Assembly: GCA_012522165.1 (NCBI GenBank)
Contig: JAAYKZ010000467.1
Location: 1-12,248 of the forward strand
Direction of reading: 5' to 3'
Length of the DNA: 12,248 bases
DNA from: Clostridiales bacterium
Lineage (GTDB): Bacteria; Bacillota; Clostridia; Caldicoprobacterales; UBA3941
Part shown: positions 1-7,816 of the stretch, one piece after another
Layout: each line of letters begins with the position of its first letter
Numbering within the stretch: position 1 is the stretch's first letter
Notes under the pieces: model-generated
What the model saw: only the letters and a program-made list of their open reading frames with translations
Told to the model about the DNA's origin: nothing
The model's database searches: none
Program-made: the position numbers and the translations under genes

Positions 1-103
1 GAGGAAGATAGGTTATCAGCATAAATAGTATAATAACAATATCAATAAGAAAAATTAAAAAGTGAATAAAGTTTTGATAAAATTACAGTATATAGATGGA
101 ATA

Positions 104-128
104 CCCTATAGAATATGATAAAATAGGG
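104..128. repeat. Short inverted repeat upstream of deoB
   Basis: CCCTAT at 104-109 is mirrored by ATAGGG at 123-128, with a 13-base spacer, about 50 bases before the deoB start. It could be an operator or a weak hairpin in the leader. There is no T-tract, so it is not a terminator. Such a short repeat can arise by chance in AT-rich DNA. The rest of 1-176 is very AT-rich and shows no convincing promoter pair. Confidence 0.25.
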
Positions 129-176
129 ATACTTAATAAAGATAAGCCTCAAATCACTAGTGAAAAGGAGAAGTCT

Positions 177-1343
177 ATGAAGAGAGTAATAGTTATAGTC
201 ATGGATAGTGTTGGCATGGGGCAACTGCCTGATGCTGCCAAGTACGGAGATGAGGGCAGCAATACTTTGGGCAATATAGCAGCCAGGATAAAAGATTTTA
301 AACTACCCAATTTACAAAGATTAGGCTTGGGTAATATTGATGGTATAAAAGGATTTGAAAGAGTTGATAGCCCGGTGGGTTGCTTTGGAAGAATGGCAGA
401 AAAATCTGCTGGCAAGGATACTACTACAGGTCATTGGGAGATAATGGGCACAATTATGTCCAAGCCCTTTCCTACATATCCCCATGGGTTTCCTGAAGAG
501 ATAATATCAAAATTTGAGCAGGAGATAGGGACATCTATATTGGGAAACATTCCAGCATCAGGAACAAAGATAATTGAAGAGTTAGGCAAAGAGCATATGG
601 AGACAGGTTTCCCCATTGTATATACTTCAGCTGACAGTGTATTTCAAATAGCTGCCCATGAGGACGTAATACCTATAGAAAGGCTTTATGAAATTTGTCA
701 AATGGCAAGAAACATACTAACCGGCGATCACGCTGTGGGCAGGGTTATTGCCAGGCCTTTTATAGGGGAACCGGGTAATTTTACCCGAACCGATAGGAGG
801 CGAGATTTTTCTTTGGATCCAATACATGAAACTGTCTTAGATTATGCTGTGGAAGAAGGGCTAGAGGTAAAAACAGTAGGCAAGATTGTGGATATTTTTA
901 ATAATCGGGGAGTAACCCAATCTATACATACCCAGGATAATATGGATGGAGTAGATAAAACAATAGACTTTATTAAAGAGGATTTTGGAGGTATAATATT
1001 TACAAATCTCATAGATTTTGATATGTTATACGGACACAGGAATGATGTGGAAGGATATGCCAAAGCCCTGGCCCAGTTTGATGCAAGGGTTCCAGAGCTT
1101 ATAGGGGCGCTAAAGGAGGAGGATATACTAATAATCACTGCTGATCATGGTTGTGATCCTACCACACCCAGCACTGATCATTCAAGAGAGTATGTTCCTC
1201 TTTTAGTATATGGGCAAAAACTAAAACAAGGCATTAACTTAGGAACAAGGGCTACCTTTGCAGATGTTGGAGCCAGCATAGCGGAATACTTAAGGATAAA
1301 GGGGCCTAGGGAGGGGCAAAGCTTTATTCAAGAAATTATATAG
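177..1343 (+). CDS. deoB: Phosphopentomutase
   Basis: This enzyme interconverts ribose 1-phosphate and ribose 5-phosphate (and the deoxyribose forms), feeding nucleoside-derived sugars into the pentose phosphate pathway in the cytoplasm. The 388-residue product has the usual family length and belongs to the alkaline phosphatase superfamily. Metal ligands and the phospho-acceptor are visible and match the spacing known from the Bacillus cereus enzyme: D10 (in VMDSVGMG), T82 (in KDTTTGHWE), D153, D282, H287, D323 and H324 (in ITADHGCDPTTPSTDHSRE) and H335. The reading frame is open back to an ATG at 96, but AAAGGAG just before 177 and the family N-terminus (MKRVIVIVMDS) select ATG 177. Only 16 bases separate its stop from gcvT, so the two are probably cotranscribed. 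That partner is unusual, since deoB more often sits with nucleoside phosphorylase genes. Confidence 0.96.
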   Translation: MKRVIVIVMDSVGMGQLPDAAKYGDEGSNTLGNIAARIKDFKLPNLQRLGLGNIDGIKGFERVDSPVGCFGRMAEKSAGKDTTTGHWEIMGTIMSKPFPTYPHGFPEEIISKFEQEIGTSILGNIPASGTKIIEELGKEHMETGFPIVYTSADSVFQIAAHEDVIPIERLYEICQMARNILTGDHAVGRVIARPFIGEPGNFTRTDRRRDFSLDPIHETVLDYAVEEGLEVKTVGKIVDIFNNRGVTQSIHTQDNMDGVDKTIDFIKEDFGGIIFTNLIDFDMLYGHRNDVEGYAKALAQFDARVPELIGALKEEDILIITADHGCDPTTPSTDHSREYVPLLVYGQKLKQGINLGTRATFADVGASIAEYLRIKGPREGQSFIQEII

Positions 1344-1359
1344 AAAAGAGGGGGAAGTT

Positions 1360-2448
1360 GTGAAAAAGACACCGCTTTATGATACCCATGTAGCATTGGG
1401 CGGAAAGATAATTGACTTTGGGGGCTGGGCTCTACCAGTTCAATATTCTAGTATTTTGAATGAACACCATGCTGTTAGGAATGCAGCTGGATTATTTGAT
1501 GTTTCCCATATGGGAGAAATCCTTATTGAAGGTAGTGGAGCCCAGGAATTTATACAGCAAATGATTACCAATGACATTTCAAAGATGTCTCCAGGCAGAA
1601 TAGTATATTCTCCCATGTGCTATAGAAATGGAGGCACTGTAGATGACCTGCTTGTTTATCAGTTGGACACAAATAGATATCTACTTGTGGTAAATGCATC
1701 TAATACTCAAAAAGATTATGAATGGCTAAGGGATAATTGTAACACTAAAGACCTAGCAATAAAGGATGTATCAGCAGATTATGGCTTAATAGCTATTCAA
1801 GGACCAGCCAGTCAGAAAATCCTACAAAAGCTCATTTCTATACCTTTAGAAGAAATTAGATTCTTTAGATTTGTAGATAATGTGGAAGTTGCCGGGGTTA
1901 AAGCATTGATATCCCGTACTGGGTATACTGGTGAAGACGGATTTGAATTATATGTTTCTTCTGACCAGACAGTAAAGCTGTGGGAAGAAATAATGGAAGC
2001 TGGCGCCAATGAAGGTTTAGTTCCTGCAGGTCTAGGAGCAAGGGATACTTTGAGGTTTGAAGCGGCCCTGCCCTTGTATGGCCAGGAGTTATCGCCTAAT
2101 ATTTCACCTCTGGAAGCGGGATTAGACCGTTTCGTAAAACTAAACAAGCAAGACTTTATCGGAAAAGACGCCTTGGTAGAGCAGTCTGAGGAAGGACTAA
2201 AGCGTAAGCTAGAGGGTTTTGAAATGATAGATAGGGGAATGCCAAGAACAGGCTATAAAGTTCAAGCCGATGGCAAGGATATAGGTTTTGTTACCAGCGG
2301 CGGTCTAGCACCTACCCTTAAAAAGAACGTAGGCTTAGCTTTGGTCAGAATCCAGTATTCCAACTTACAAGATGAGTTCTTTATTCAGGTAAGAGGTAAG
2401 TCTCTAAAGGCAAGGGTGATAAGTACACCTTTTTACCTTAAGCAATAG
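1360..2448 (+). CDS. gcvT: Aminomethyltransferase, glycine cleavage T protein
   Basis: T protein takes the aminomethyl group carried on the lipoyl arm of H protein and, with tetrahydrofolate, releases ammonia and forms 5,10-methylene-tetrahydrofolate. The 362-residue product is full length. Its N-terminal folate-binding domain shows GGKIIDFGGWALPVQY (residues 14-29), the FDVSHMGEI signature (46-54) and GGTVDDLLVY (91-100), which carries the conserved catalytic aspartate (D95/D96 pair). The C-terminal domain has GYTGEDGFELY and the late TSGGLAPTL segment. Translation starts at GTG 1360, five bases after AAGAGGGGG (1346-1354). Initiation further upstream is excluded by the deoB stop and by homology to the family N-terminus. 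No glycine riboswitch fits in the 16-base gap before it. Confidence 0.96.
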   Translation: MKKTPLYDTHVALGGKIIDFGGWALPVQYSSILNEHHAVRNAAGLFDVSHMGEILIEGSGAQEFIQQMITNDISKMSPGRIVYSPMCYRNGGTVDDLLVYQLDTNRYLLVVNASNTQKDYEWLRDNCNTKDLAIKDVSADYGLIAIQGPASQKILQKLISIPLEEIRFFRFVDNVEVAGVKALISRTGYTGEDGFELYVSSDQTVKLWEEIMEAGANEGLVPAGLGARDTLRFEAALPLYGQELSPNISPLEAGLDRFVKLNKQDFIGKDALVEQSEEGLKRKLEGFEMIDRGMPRTGYKVQADGKDIGFVTSGGLAPTLKKNVGLALVRIQYSNLQDEFFIQVRGKSLKARVISTPFYLKQ

Positions 2449-2535
2449 AACAAGTGGTAAAGGCAAATGTAGAACTAGCAAAGTGCGCCAATTAATTAAT
2501 GATGTTAATAATAACAAAGATAAGGAGGAAAATAA

Positions 2536-2919
2536 ATGAAAGTATTAGAGGATTTAAAATATGCCAAGGGGCATGAATGGGTGAGAGTAGAAGGAAATAA
2601 GGCTTACATAGGAATTACAGATTTTGCTCAAGATGAACTAGGTGACATTGTATACATAGAGCTGCCTGAAGTGGGAGCCCATGTGGAAGTTGATGATATC
2701 ATAGGCAGTATAGAATCCGTTAAGGCTGCTGCTGATGTCTATTCTCCTGTGTCAGGGGAAATTGTAGAGGTAAATGAAGAGCTTGAAACCAGTCCCGAGC
2801 TTGTTAATGAAGACCCTTATGATGCCTGGATTGCAGTGGTTGAAATGACCGACAGTGGGGAGCTAGACAATCTAATGGATGCTGAGGAATATGAGAAGTT
2901 TTGTGAAGAGGAGGCATAA
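2536..2919 (+). CDS. gcvH: Glycine cleavage system H protein (lipoyl carrier)
   Basis: H protein is the small mobile carrier of the glycine cleavage complex. Its lipoyl-lysine shuttles the aminomethyl group from P protein to T protein and is reoxidised by L protein. The 127-residue product is family length, and the lipoylation site is seen in the segment IGSIESVKAAADVYSPVSG, where K63 is the expected lipoylated residue. The N-terminal YAKGHEWVRVEG stretch is also typical. The ATG at 2536 follows a consensus AAGGAGG (2522-2528) by seven bases. The 87-base gap after gcvT is the widest inside the gcv group; it is AT-rich with an ATTAATTAAT palindrome (2491-2500) and no clear structure. The stop is two bases from the gcvPA start. 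Confidence 0.97.
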   Translation: MKVLEDLKYAKGHEWVRVEGNKAYIGITDFAQDELGDIVYIELPEVGAHVEVDDIIGSIESVKAAADVYSPVSGEIVEVNEELETSPELVNEDPYDAWIAVVEMTDSGELDNLMDAEEYEKFCEEEA

Positions 2920-2921
2920 TA

Positions 2922-4271
2922 ATGTCTAGATACATCCCCAACACGCAAGAAGAACGACAGAAGATGCTAAAAGAGATAGGCTATTCATCCATTGAAGAGC
3001 TATTTGGGGATATTCCAAAGGAAATCAGGCTAGATAGGAATATGGCTATACCAGGGCCCATGTCCGAGATGGAATTGCTTAGGCATATGAGGCAGCTAGC
3101 ATCCTCTAACAAGCATACTGGTGAATACACATGCTTTTTAGGAGCAGGTGCTTATGATCACTATATACCTTCAGCCATTGATCACATTATTTCCAGGTCT
3201 GACTTTTACACTGCCTATACTCCCTATCAGCCAGAGATTAGCCAGGGCACTTTGCAGGCCATATTTGAGTATCAAACCATGATTTGTGAACTAACGGGCA
3301 TGGATGTGTCCAATGCTTCTATGTATGATGGTGCAACAGCAGTTGCAGAGGCAGTTCTCATGGCCTGTCAAGCTACTAGAAGAAGCCAGGTGGTAGTGGC
3401 GAGAAGTATGCACCCTGAGTATAGACAGGTAGTTAATACCTATACAAAATTTCAGGATATACCTGTTACTGAAATAGGCTATAGGGATGGAATGGTAGAT
3501 ATGGAGGCTTTGGAAAAAGCCATTACTGGGGAAACAGCAGCTGTAGTCATCCAATCTCCCAACTTTTTTGGAATTATAGAGGATATAGAGCCTATAGCCC
3601 AGCTGGCCCATAAAAATAAGGCCTTATTAATAGTATGTGCCGATCCTATCTCCCTGGCCATTTTAAAATCCCCTGGAGAATTAGGAGCGGATATAGTAGT
3701 GGGCGAAGGCCAATCCTTAGGGAACCCCTTAAGCTTTGGTGGACCTTATTTTGGCTTTTTTGCTACTACTCAAAAGCTTATGAGAAGGATGCCGGGCAGA
3801 ATAGTGGGTGAGACTACGGATAAGAACGGAAATCGGGGATTTGTTCTCACCCTTCAAACTAGGGAACAGCATATTCGTAGGGAGAAGGCTACATCCAATA
3901 TATGTACCAACCAGGCCTTAAACGCTCTTATGGCCACCATTTACCTATCCCTCATGGGCAGGGAAGGCTTAAAGGAAGTAGCTTATCAATGTGTGCAAAA
4001 GTCTCACTACCTATATGATAAGTTAATTAATACAGGTCTATTCACTCCTATTTTCAAGGGACCTTTCTTCAAGGAGTTTGCATTAAAGAGCAGTATTCCT
4101 GTAGATAAGTTAAACCGTCATCTATTAGATAAGGGTATAATAGGGGGATATTCTCTAGAAAAAGCATATCCTGAACTGGGCGGAGGCTGGCTCATAGCAG
4201 TGACTGAGAAGCGTACCCGTGAGGAAATGGATGCTTTAGTGGAAAGGGTAGGTGAGATAGCTGGTGAGTAG
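2922..4271 (+). CDS. gcvPA: Glycine dehydrogenase (decarboxylating) subunit 1
   Basis: This is the N-terminal half of the split P protein, as found in Firmicutes, archaea and thermophiles. With GcvPB it decarboxylates glycine and passes the aminomethyl group to H protein. The 449-residue length matches the family. Recognisable stretches include FLGAGAYDHYIPSAIDHI near residue 73, YTPYQPEISQGTLQAIFEYQ (about 98-117), ELTGMDVSNASMYDGATA, and QTREQHIRREKATSNICTNQ in the second half. It has the PLP-dependent fold type I architecture but no PLP lysine, which GcvPB supplies. The start is ATG 2922 with GAGGAGG (2908-2914), located inside the end of gcvH, so translation is closely linked. Its last codons overlap the gcvPB start by eight bases. 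Confidence 0.96.
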   Translation: MSRYIPNTQEERQKMLKEIGYSSIEELFGDIPKEIRLDRNMAIPGPMSEMELLRHMRQLASSNKHTGEYTCFLGAGAYDHYIPSAIDHIISRSDFYTAYTPYQPEISQGTLQAIFEYQTMICELTGMDVSNASMYDGATAVAEAVLMACQATRRSQVVVARSMHPEYRQVVNTYTKFQDIPVTEIGYRDGMVDMEALEKAITGETAAVVIQSPNFFGIIEDIEPIAQLAHKNKALLIVCADPISLAILKSPGELGADIVVGEGQSLGNPLSFGGPYFGFFATTQKLMRRMPGRIVGETTDKNGNRGFVLTLQTREQHIRREKATSNICTNQALNALMATIYLSLMGREGLKEVAYQCVQKSHYLYDKLINTGLFTPIFKGPFFKEFALKSSIPVDKLNRHLLDKGIIGGYSLEKAYPELGGGWLIAVTEKRTREEMDALVERVGEIAGE

Positions 4272-5718
4272 AAAGTTGATATTTGAACTTAGCTTAGAGG
4301 GTAAAAAGGGCTATTCCTTACCTCAGCTGGATATTGATGATAGGGCAATTGAGGAACTTATTCCTGGTAAGTTGCTAAGAGACAGGGATGCTAACCTGCC
4401 GGAGGTTAGTGAGCCTGAAGTTGTTAGACACTATACCAGTTTATCTAGATTAAATCATGGCGTAGATGTGGGGTTTTATCCTTTAGGATCATGTACTATG
4501 AAATACAACCCCAAGATCAATGAAGATGTTTCAAGGTTAGAGGGATTTTCAAAGGTTCATCCCTATCAGCCTGATGAAACTATTCAGGGTTCTTTAAGGC
4601 TTTTGTATGAGCTTAATAAAATATTATGTGAAATTACTGGTATGGATGGGGTTACCCTACAACCTGCCGCTGGATCCCATGGCGAGCTTACTGGTATGAT
4701 GATTATCAAGGCCTACCATAAAAATAGGGGAGATGAAGGAAGAGATAAGATATTGATACCAGATAGTGCTCATGGAACAAATCCTTCATCTGCAGCTATG
4801 GCAGGTTTTCAGGTAGTGGAGATACCTTCCAATGATAGGGGAAGTGTAGATGTAGAAGCCCTTAAGGATATGGTTGGCAAGGATACCGCGGGATTAATGC
4901 TAACCAATCCCAACACCTTAGGATTGTTTGAAGAGGATATTATAGAGATAGCCCAGATTGTCCATGACGCGGGAGGCTTACTATACTACGATGGAGCCAA
5001 TGCAAATGCCATAATGGGTATAACACGGCCTGGAGATATGGGCTTTGATATAGTACATTTAAACCTACACAAAACCTTCAGCACTCCCCATGGAGGAGGA
5101 GGACCAGGGGCAGGACCAGTAGGAGTTGTCACAGAGCTGGTGCCATATCTGCCTAGCCCATTGATACAATTTGATGGACAAAAGTATTATCTGGACTATG
5201 ATCGTCCCTTGTCCATTGGTAGGATAAAGTCCTTCTTTGGTAATTTTGGAGTAGCTCTTAAAGCCTATGCCTATATCTTGACCATGGGGCCAGAGGGTCT
5301 TCGTGAGGTAGCTGAAACTGCAGTGTTAAATGCAAATTATGTCATGGAAAAACTTAAGTCCTATTATGATATAAGTTATGATAGGATATGTATGCATGAA
5401 TTTGTATTGTCAGCTCAAAGGCAAAAGAAAGAGGATGTATCGGCAATGGATATATCCAAGAGGCTCATAGATTTTGGCTTCCATCCACCTACCACCTACT
5501 TCCCTCTAATAGTAAAAGAGGCTCTAATGATTGAACCTACTGAAACCGAGAGCCGTGAGACCTTAGATGAATTTATTGAAGCCATGATCCAAATTGCAAA
5601 AGAGGCAGAGGAGGAGCCAGACAAGGTACAAAATGCCCCTCATAAGTCGCCAATTGGACGTTTGGATGAGACCAAGGCTGCAAGAAAGCCTAAATTACGC
5701 TGGCAGCCAGAAGAATAG
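4264..5718 (+). CDS. gcvPB: Glycine dehydrogenase (decarboxylating) subunit 2
   Basis: This is the PLP-binding half of the split P protein, the partner of GcvPA. The 484-residue product has the family length. The Schiff-base lysine is K270 in HLNLHKTFSTPHGGGGPGAG, and upstream are FYPLGSCTMKYNPK, LQPAAGSHGELTGM and DSAHGTNPSSAAMAGF, all strong family signatures. A GTG start at 4264 overlaps the gcvPA stop by eight bases, with AGGTGAG (4250-4256) seven bases upstream. The overlap predicts translational coupling, which suits a 1:1 heterodimer. The C-terminal 40 or so residues are charged and rich in E, K and P. The stop lies 18 bases before sdaAB. Confidence 0.96.
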   Translation: MSRKLIFELSLEGKKGYSLPQLDIDDRAIEELIPGKLLRDRDANLPEVSEPEVVRHYTSLSRLNHGVDVGFYPLGSCTMKYNPKINEDVSRLEGFSKVHPYQPDETIQGSLRLLYELNKILCEITGMDGVTLQPAAGSHGELTGMMIIKAYHKNRGDEGRDKILIPDSAHGTNPSSAAMAGFQVVEIPSNDRGSVDVEALKDMVGKDTAGLMLTNPNTLGLFEEDIIEIAQIVHDAGGLLYYDGANANAIMGITRPGDMGFDIVHLNLHKTFSTPHGGGGPGAGPVGVVTELVPYLPSPLIQFDGQKYYLDYDRPLSIGRIKSFFGNFGVALKAYAYILTMGPEGLREVAETAVLNANYVMEKLKSYYDISYDRICMHEFVLSAQRQKKEDVSAMDISKRLIDFGFHPPTTYFPLIVKEALMIEPTETESRETLDEFIEAMIQIAKEAEEEPDKVQNAPHKSPIGRLDETKAARKPKLRWQPEE

Positions 5719-5736
5719 CAAAGGGAGTAACTAGTT

Positions 5737-6396
5737 ATGGATGTATTTGATATTATTGGCCCTATAATGGTAGGGCCATCCAGCTCTCACACTGCAGGGG
5801 CTGCTAGAATTGGGAAAATTGCAAGAAATTTATTGGGAGAGGAGCCGGTAGAAGCTATTATTGAGCTTCACGGCTCTTTTGCTCAGACCTATAAGGGACA
5901 TGGTACTGATAGGGCTATTATAGGCGGACTTTTAGGTTTTGAGCCTGATGATCTAAGAATACGGGATAGTTTAGATATAGCATCCCAGAAAGGCCTTGGT
6001 TATTCCATAAGGAAGGTAAGCCTAAAGGATGCCCATCCTAATACGGCTAGAATCAGTATTCGTGATGATTCTGGAAAGGTAGTTGTGGTCACAGCTTCAT
6101 CAGTGGGTGGAGGGAATGTAGTAGTCAAGGATATAAATGGTTTAGAAGTGGATTTTACAGGTAGAAGCCATACCATTGTTATTCCCCACAGAGATGCTCC
6201 TGGAGTAGTAGCAGCAGTTACTGGACTTTTATCTTCCAACCAAATAAATATCGGGGAGATGAAGGTGTATCGAAAAAGACGAGGTGGGGACGCTATAATG
6301 GTAATTGAGGTAGATCAGGAAATAGATCAAAATACGGCAGATAAGTTAAGTGAACTATCCTTTATAAACCAAGTGACTATATTGCAACCATTGTAA
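5737..6396 (+). CDS. sdaAB: L-serine dehydratase, iron-sulfur-dependent, beta subunit
   Basis: This is the smaller subunit of the two-chain, 4Fe-4S L-serine dehydratase that converts L-serine to pyruvate and ammonia. The 219-residue protein opens with FDIIGPIMVGPSSSHTAGAA (residues 4-23), the family signature, continues with HGSFAQTYKGHGTDRAIIGG, and ends in an ACT-like regulatory domain (about 147-219, from TIVIPHRDAPGVVAAVTGLL). ACT domains commonly bind amino acids, so serine or another amino acid may modulate activity; that is inference. ATG 5737 follows AAGGGAG (5721-5727). It lies 18 bases after gcvPB, so it is almost certainly in the gcv operon, placing serine breakdown under the same control as glycine cleavage. 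Confidence 0.95.
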   Translation: MDVFDIIGPIMVGPSSSHTAGAARIGKIARNLLGEEPVEAIIELHGSFAQTYKGHGTDRAIIGGLLGFEPDDLRIRDSLDIASQKGLGYSIRKVSLKDAHPNTARISIRDDSGKVVVVTASSVGGGNVVVKDINGLEVDFTGRSHTIVIPHRDAPGVVAAVTGLLSSNQINIGEMKVYRKRRGGDAIMVIEVDQEIDQNTADKLSELSFINQVTILQPL

Positions 6397-6463
6397 TACT
6401 GGATAGTGGTTATAAAGATTTATAATATCTTCAATTATTTCGAATTTAGAGGAGTAAGGGCAG

Positions 6464-7354
6464 ATGTTAAGATATGACAGCATAGAAGAGCTTGTACAGG
6501 CAGCAGAAAAGAGAAGGGCAAATATATCAGATATAGTACTGGAAGACCAGGCTCAAGAGATGGGTAGAAGTGTTGATGATATATATGAGCAGATGGAAGC
6601 CAACGCCAAGGTAATGGAGGAGTCTATTGCCGGTGCCCTCCAACCCAACATAAAATCTGCCAGTGGTCTCAGCGGCGGTGATGCATATAAGCTTTATAAG
6701 GCAATAGAACAAGGCAAAAGCCTGGGTGGAACTCTTATGGACAAGGTGCTGGTAAAGGCTCTGGCAATAGCCGAATCCAATGCCTGTATGGGTAGAATAG
6801 TTGCAGCTCCAACAGCGGGATCTTGCGGGATTTTGCCTGCTGTTTTGTTATCATGTAAGGAAGAAAAAAGCATCCCCCAAACCAAGATGGTAAAGAGCTT
6901 GTTTACAGCTGCCGCTATAGGAATGGTTATAGCAAAGAGAGCTAGTATCTCAGGTGCGGAAGGGGGATGTCAAGCGGAATGTGGTAGCGCAGCAGCCATG
7001 GCTGCCGCTGCTTTAGTGGAGATGTTAGGGGGAAGTCCTCGCATGGCAAGCCATGCTTGTGCCATAGCCTTAAAAAGTGTATTGGGATTGGTATGCGATC
7101 CTGTAGCGGGATTAGTGGAAATTCCCTGCATAAAGCGTAATGCTATGGGTGCCTCCAATGCTATTGTGGCTGCACAACTAGCTATGGCTGGTATTGAAAG
7201 CCTTATTCCAGTAGATGAAGTTATAGATGCCATGAAGGAAGTGGGAGATTTATTGGTACCCTCCTTAAGGGAAACAGGAGAAGGGGGATTGGCAGCAACG
7301 CCAACAGCAAGGGAATTGGCAAGAAAAATTTTTGGAGCTTATGACAAAAAATAG
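6464..7354 (+). CDS. sdaAA: L-serine dehydratase, iron-sulfur-dependent, alpha subunit
   Basis: This is the catalytic, cluster-carrying subunit of the L-serine dehydratase. The 296-residue length is normal. Conserved elements are PTAGSCGILPAVL (116-128), SGAEGGCQAECG (163-174) and VCDPVAGLVEIPCIKRN (210-226). C169, C211 and C222 have the same spacing as the three cluster cysteines of the Legionella enzyme (C343, C385, C396), so an oxygen-sensitive 4Fe-4S cluster is expected. C173 in QAECG is an extra cysteine near the first ligand. ATG 6464 is preceded by AGAGGAG (6448-6454). The 67-base gap from sdaAB contains a TATAAT hexamer (6421-6426) without a convincing -35. No T-tract hairpin follows the stop, so transcription may continue into the next gene. 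Confidence 0.95.
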   Translation: MLRYDSIEELVQAAEKRRANISDIVLEDQAQEMGRSVDDIYEQMEANAKVMEESIAGALQPNIKSASGLSGGDAYKLYKAIEQGKSLGGTLMDKVLVKALAIAESNACMGRIVAAPTAGSCGILPAVLLSCKEEKSIPQTKMVKSLFTAAAIGMVIAKRASISGAEGGCQAECGSAAAMAAAALVEMLGGSPRMASHACAIALKSVLGLVCDPVAGLVEIPCIKRNAMGASNAIVAAQLAMAGIESLIPVDEVIDAMKEVGDLLVPSLRETGEGGLAATPTARELARKIFGAYDKK

Positions 7355-7373
7355 ATTAAAGCCTAGGACATTC

Positions 7374-7408
7374 CTATTTATCATACCGGATTATTCTATA
7401 ATAAATAG
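7374..7408. promoter_or_regulatory. Inverted repeat overlapping a -10 hexamer
   Basis: CTATTTAT (7374-7381) and its exact complement ATAAATAG (7401-7408) are separated by 19 bases. A consensus TATAAT lies at 7397-7402 and runs into the right arm. The upstream hexamer at the proper distance (around 7374-7379) is a poor -35. There is no T-tract, so this is not a standard terminator for sdaAA. The arrangement is what an operator over a promoter for the UPF0180 gene would look like, but this is inference from an AT-rich stretch. Confidence 0.35.
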
Positions 7409-7472
7409 AGATTTCTGGCGGGGATAATTGTATTTGAGTGGTGAGATAATAGGAAAAAAGGAGGTTTAGTCT

Positions 7473-7730
7473 ATGAAACATATAGCTGTGCAGGAAGGAT
7501 TAACACCTATTGTAAATTATTTGATAAAATCAGGTTATAGGGTTAGTGAGTTTAGTACTCGCCAAAAAGCCAGCAAGGATTTTTTAGATGGATTTGACGC
7601 AGTTGTTATGACTGGACTAGATGATAATTTTATGGGTATGCAAACCAGTAATAGTAATAGACCTATAATAGAAGCTAGAGGCATGACTCCAGAGGACGTA
7701 AAGGTAGCTATTGAACAGAGAGTACAATAG
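7473..7730 (+). CDS. UPF0180 (YkuS-type) small protein
   Basis: This is an 85-residue cytoplasmic protein of the UPF0180 family, whose function is unknown. The match rests on the family layout: an N-terminal IAVQEGLT segment followed by a predicted helix ending in SGYRVSEF, a central hydrophobic strand FDAVVMTGLDDNFMGMQ (about 39-55), and a C-terminal PIIEARGMTPEDVKVAIEQR. It has no signal peptide, membrane helix or cysteine. ATG 7473 follows a consensus AAGGAGG (7458-7464) by eight bases. The gene is 118 bases after sdaAA and directly before a strong terminator. It may be the last gene of the gcv-sda transcript, have its own promoter, or both. Nothing in its sequence ties it to glycine or serine metabolism. 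Confidence 0.82.
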   Translation: MKHIAVQEGLTPIVNYLIKSGYRVSEFSTRQKASKDFLDGFDAVVMTGLDDNFMGMQTSNSNRPIIEARGMTPEDVKVAIEQRVQ

Positions 7731-7743
7731 TAAAAAAGCTTAT

Positions 7744-7775
7744 ACAAAAGACCTTTAAACAGGTCTTTTGTTTGT
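7744..7775 (+). terminator. Rho-independent terminator after the UPF0180 gene
   Basis: ACAAAAGACCT (7744-7754) pairs perfectly with AGGTCTTTTGT (7761-7771) around a six-base loop, giving an 11-bp stem that runs into a T-rich tail. It lies 13 bases after the stop codon and is the first clear terminator in the window, so it likely ends the deoB-to-UPF0180 unit. Confidence 0.88.
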
Positions 7776-7816
7776 TATACGAAGAAATTTAGTATATATG
7801 ATTCTATTTTTTTTGA

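Noticed and set aside
1..28. Possible C-terminal end of an upstream gene (two frames remain open to stops at 22-24 and 26-28)
   Set aside because: Only seven or eight codons are visible in either frame, too few to support a partial gene.
29..34. TATAAT hexamer near the window start as the deoB promoter
   Set aside because: There is no -35 at a proper distance, and the stretch is so AT-rich that such hexamers are expected by chance.
74..96. TTGATA and TATAGA as a deoB promoter pair
   Set aside because: The spacing is only 11 bases, too short for a sigma-A type promoter.
96..176. Upstream ATG at 96 giving deoB a 27-residue N-terminal extension
   Set aside because: The extension is not like the family N-terminus, and a good AAAGGAG lies just before ATG 177, where the conserved protein begins.
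2449..2535. Gap between gcvT and gcvH considered as a riboswitch or small gene
   Set aside because: At 87 bases it lacks the conserved glycine riboswitch core and any coding frame with a ribosome binding site; it holds only the gcvH ribosome binding site and an AT palindrome.
6412..6438. Weak hairpin with a TATAAT between sdaAB and sdaAA as a terminator or promoter
   Set aside because: The stem is only about five base pairs with no T-tract, and no -35 is present.
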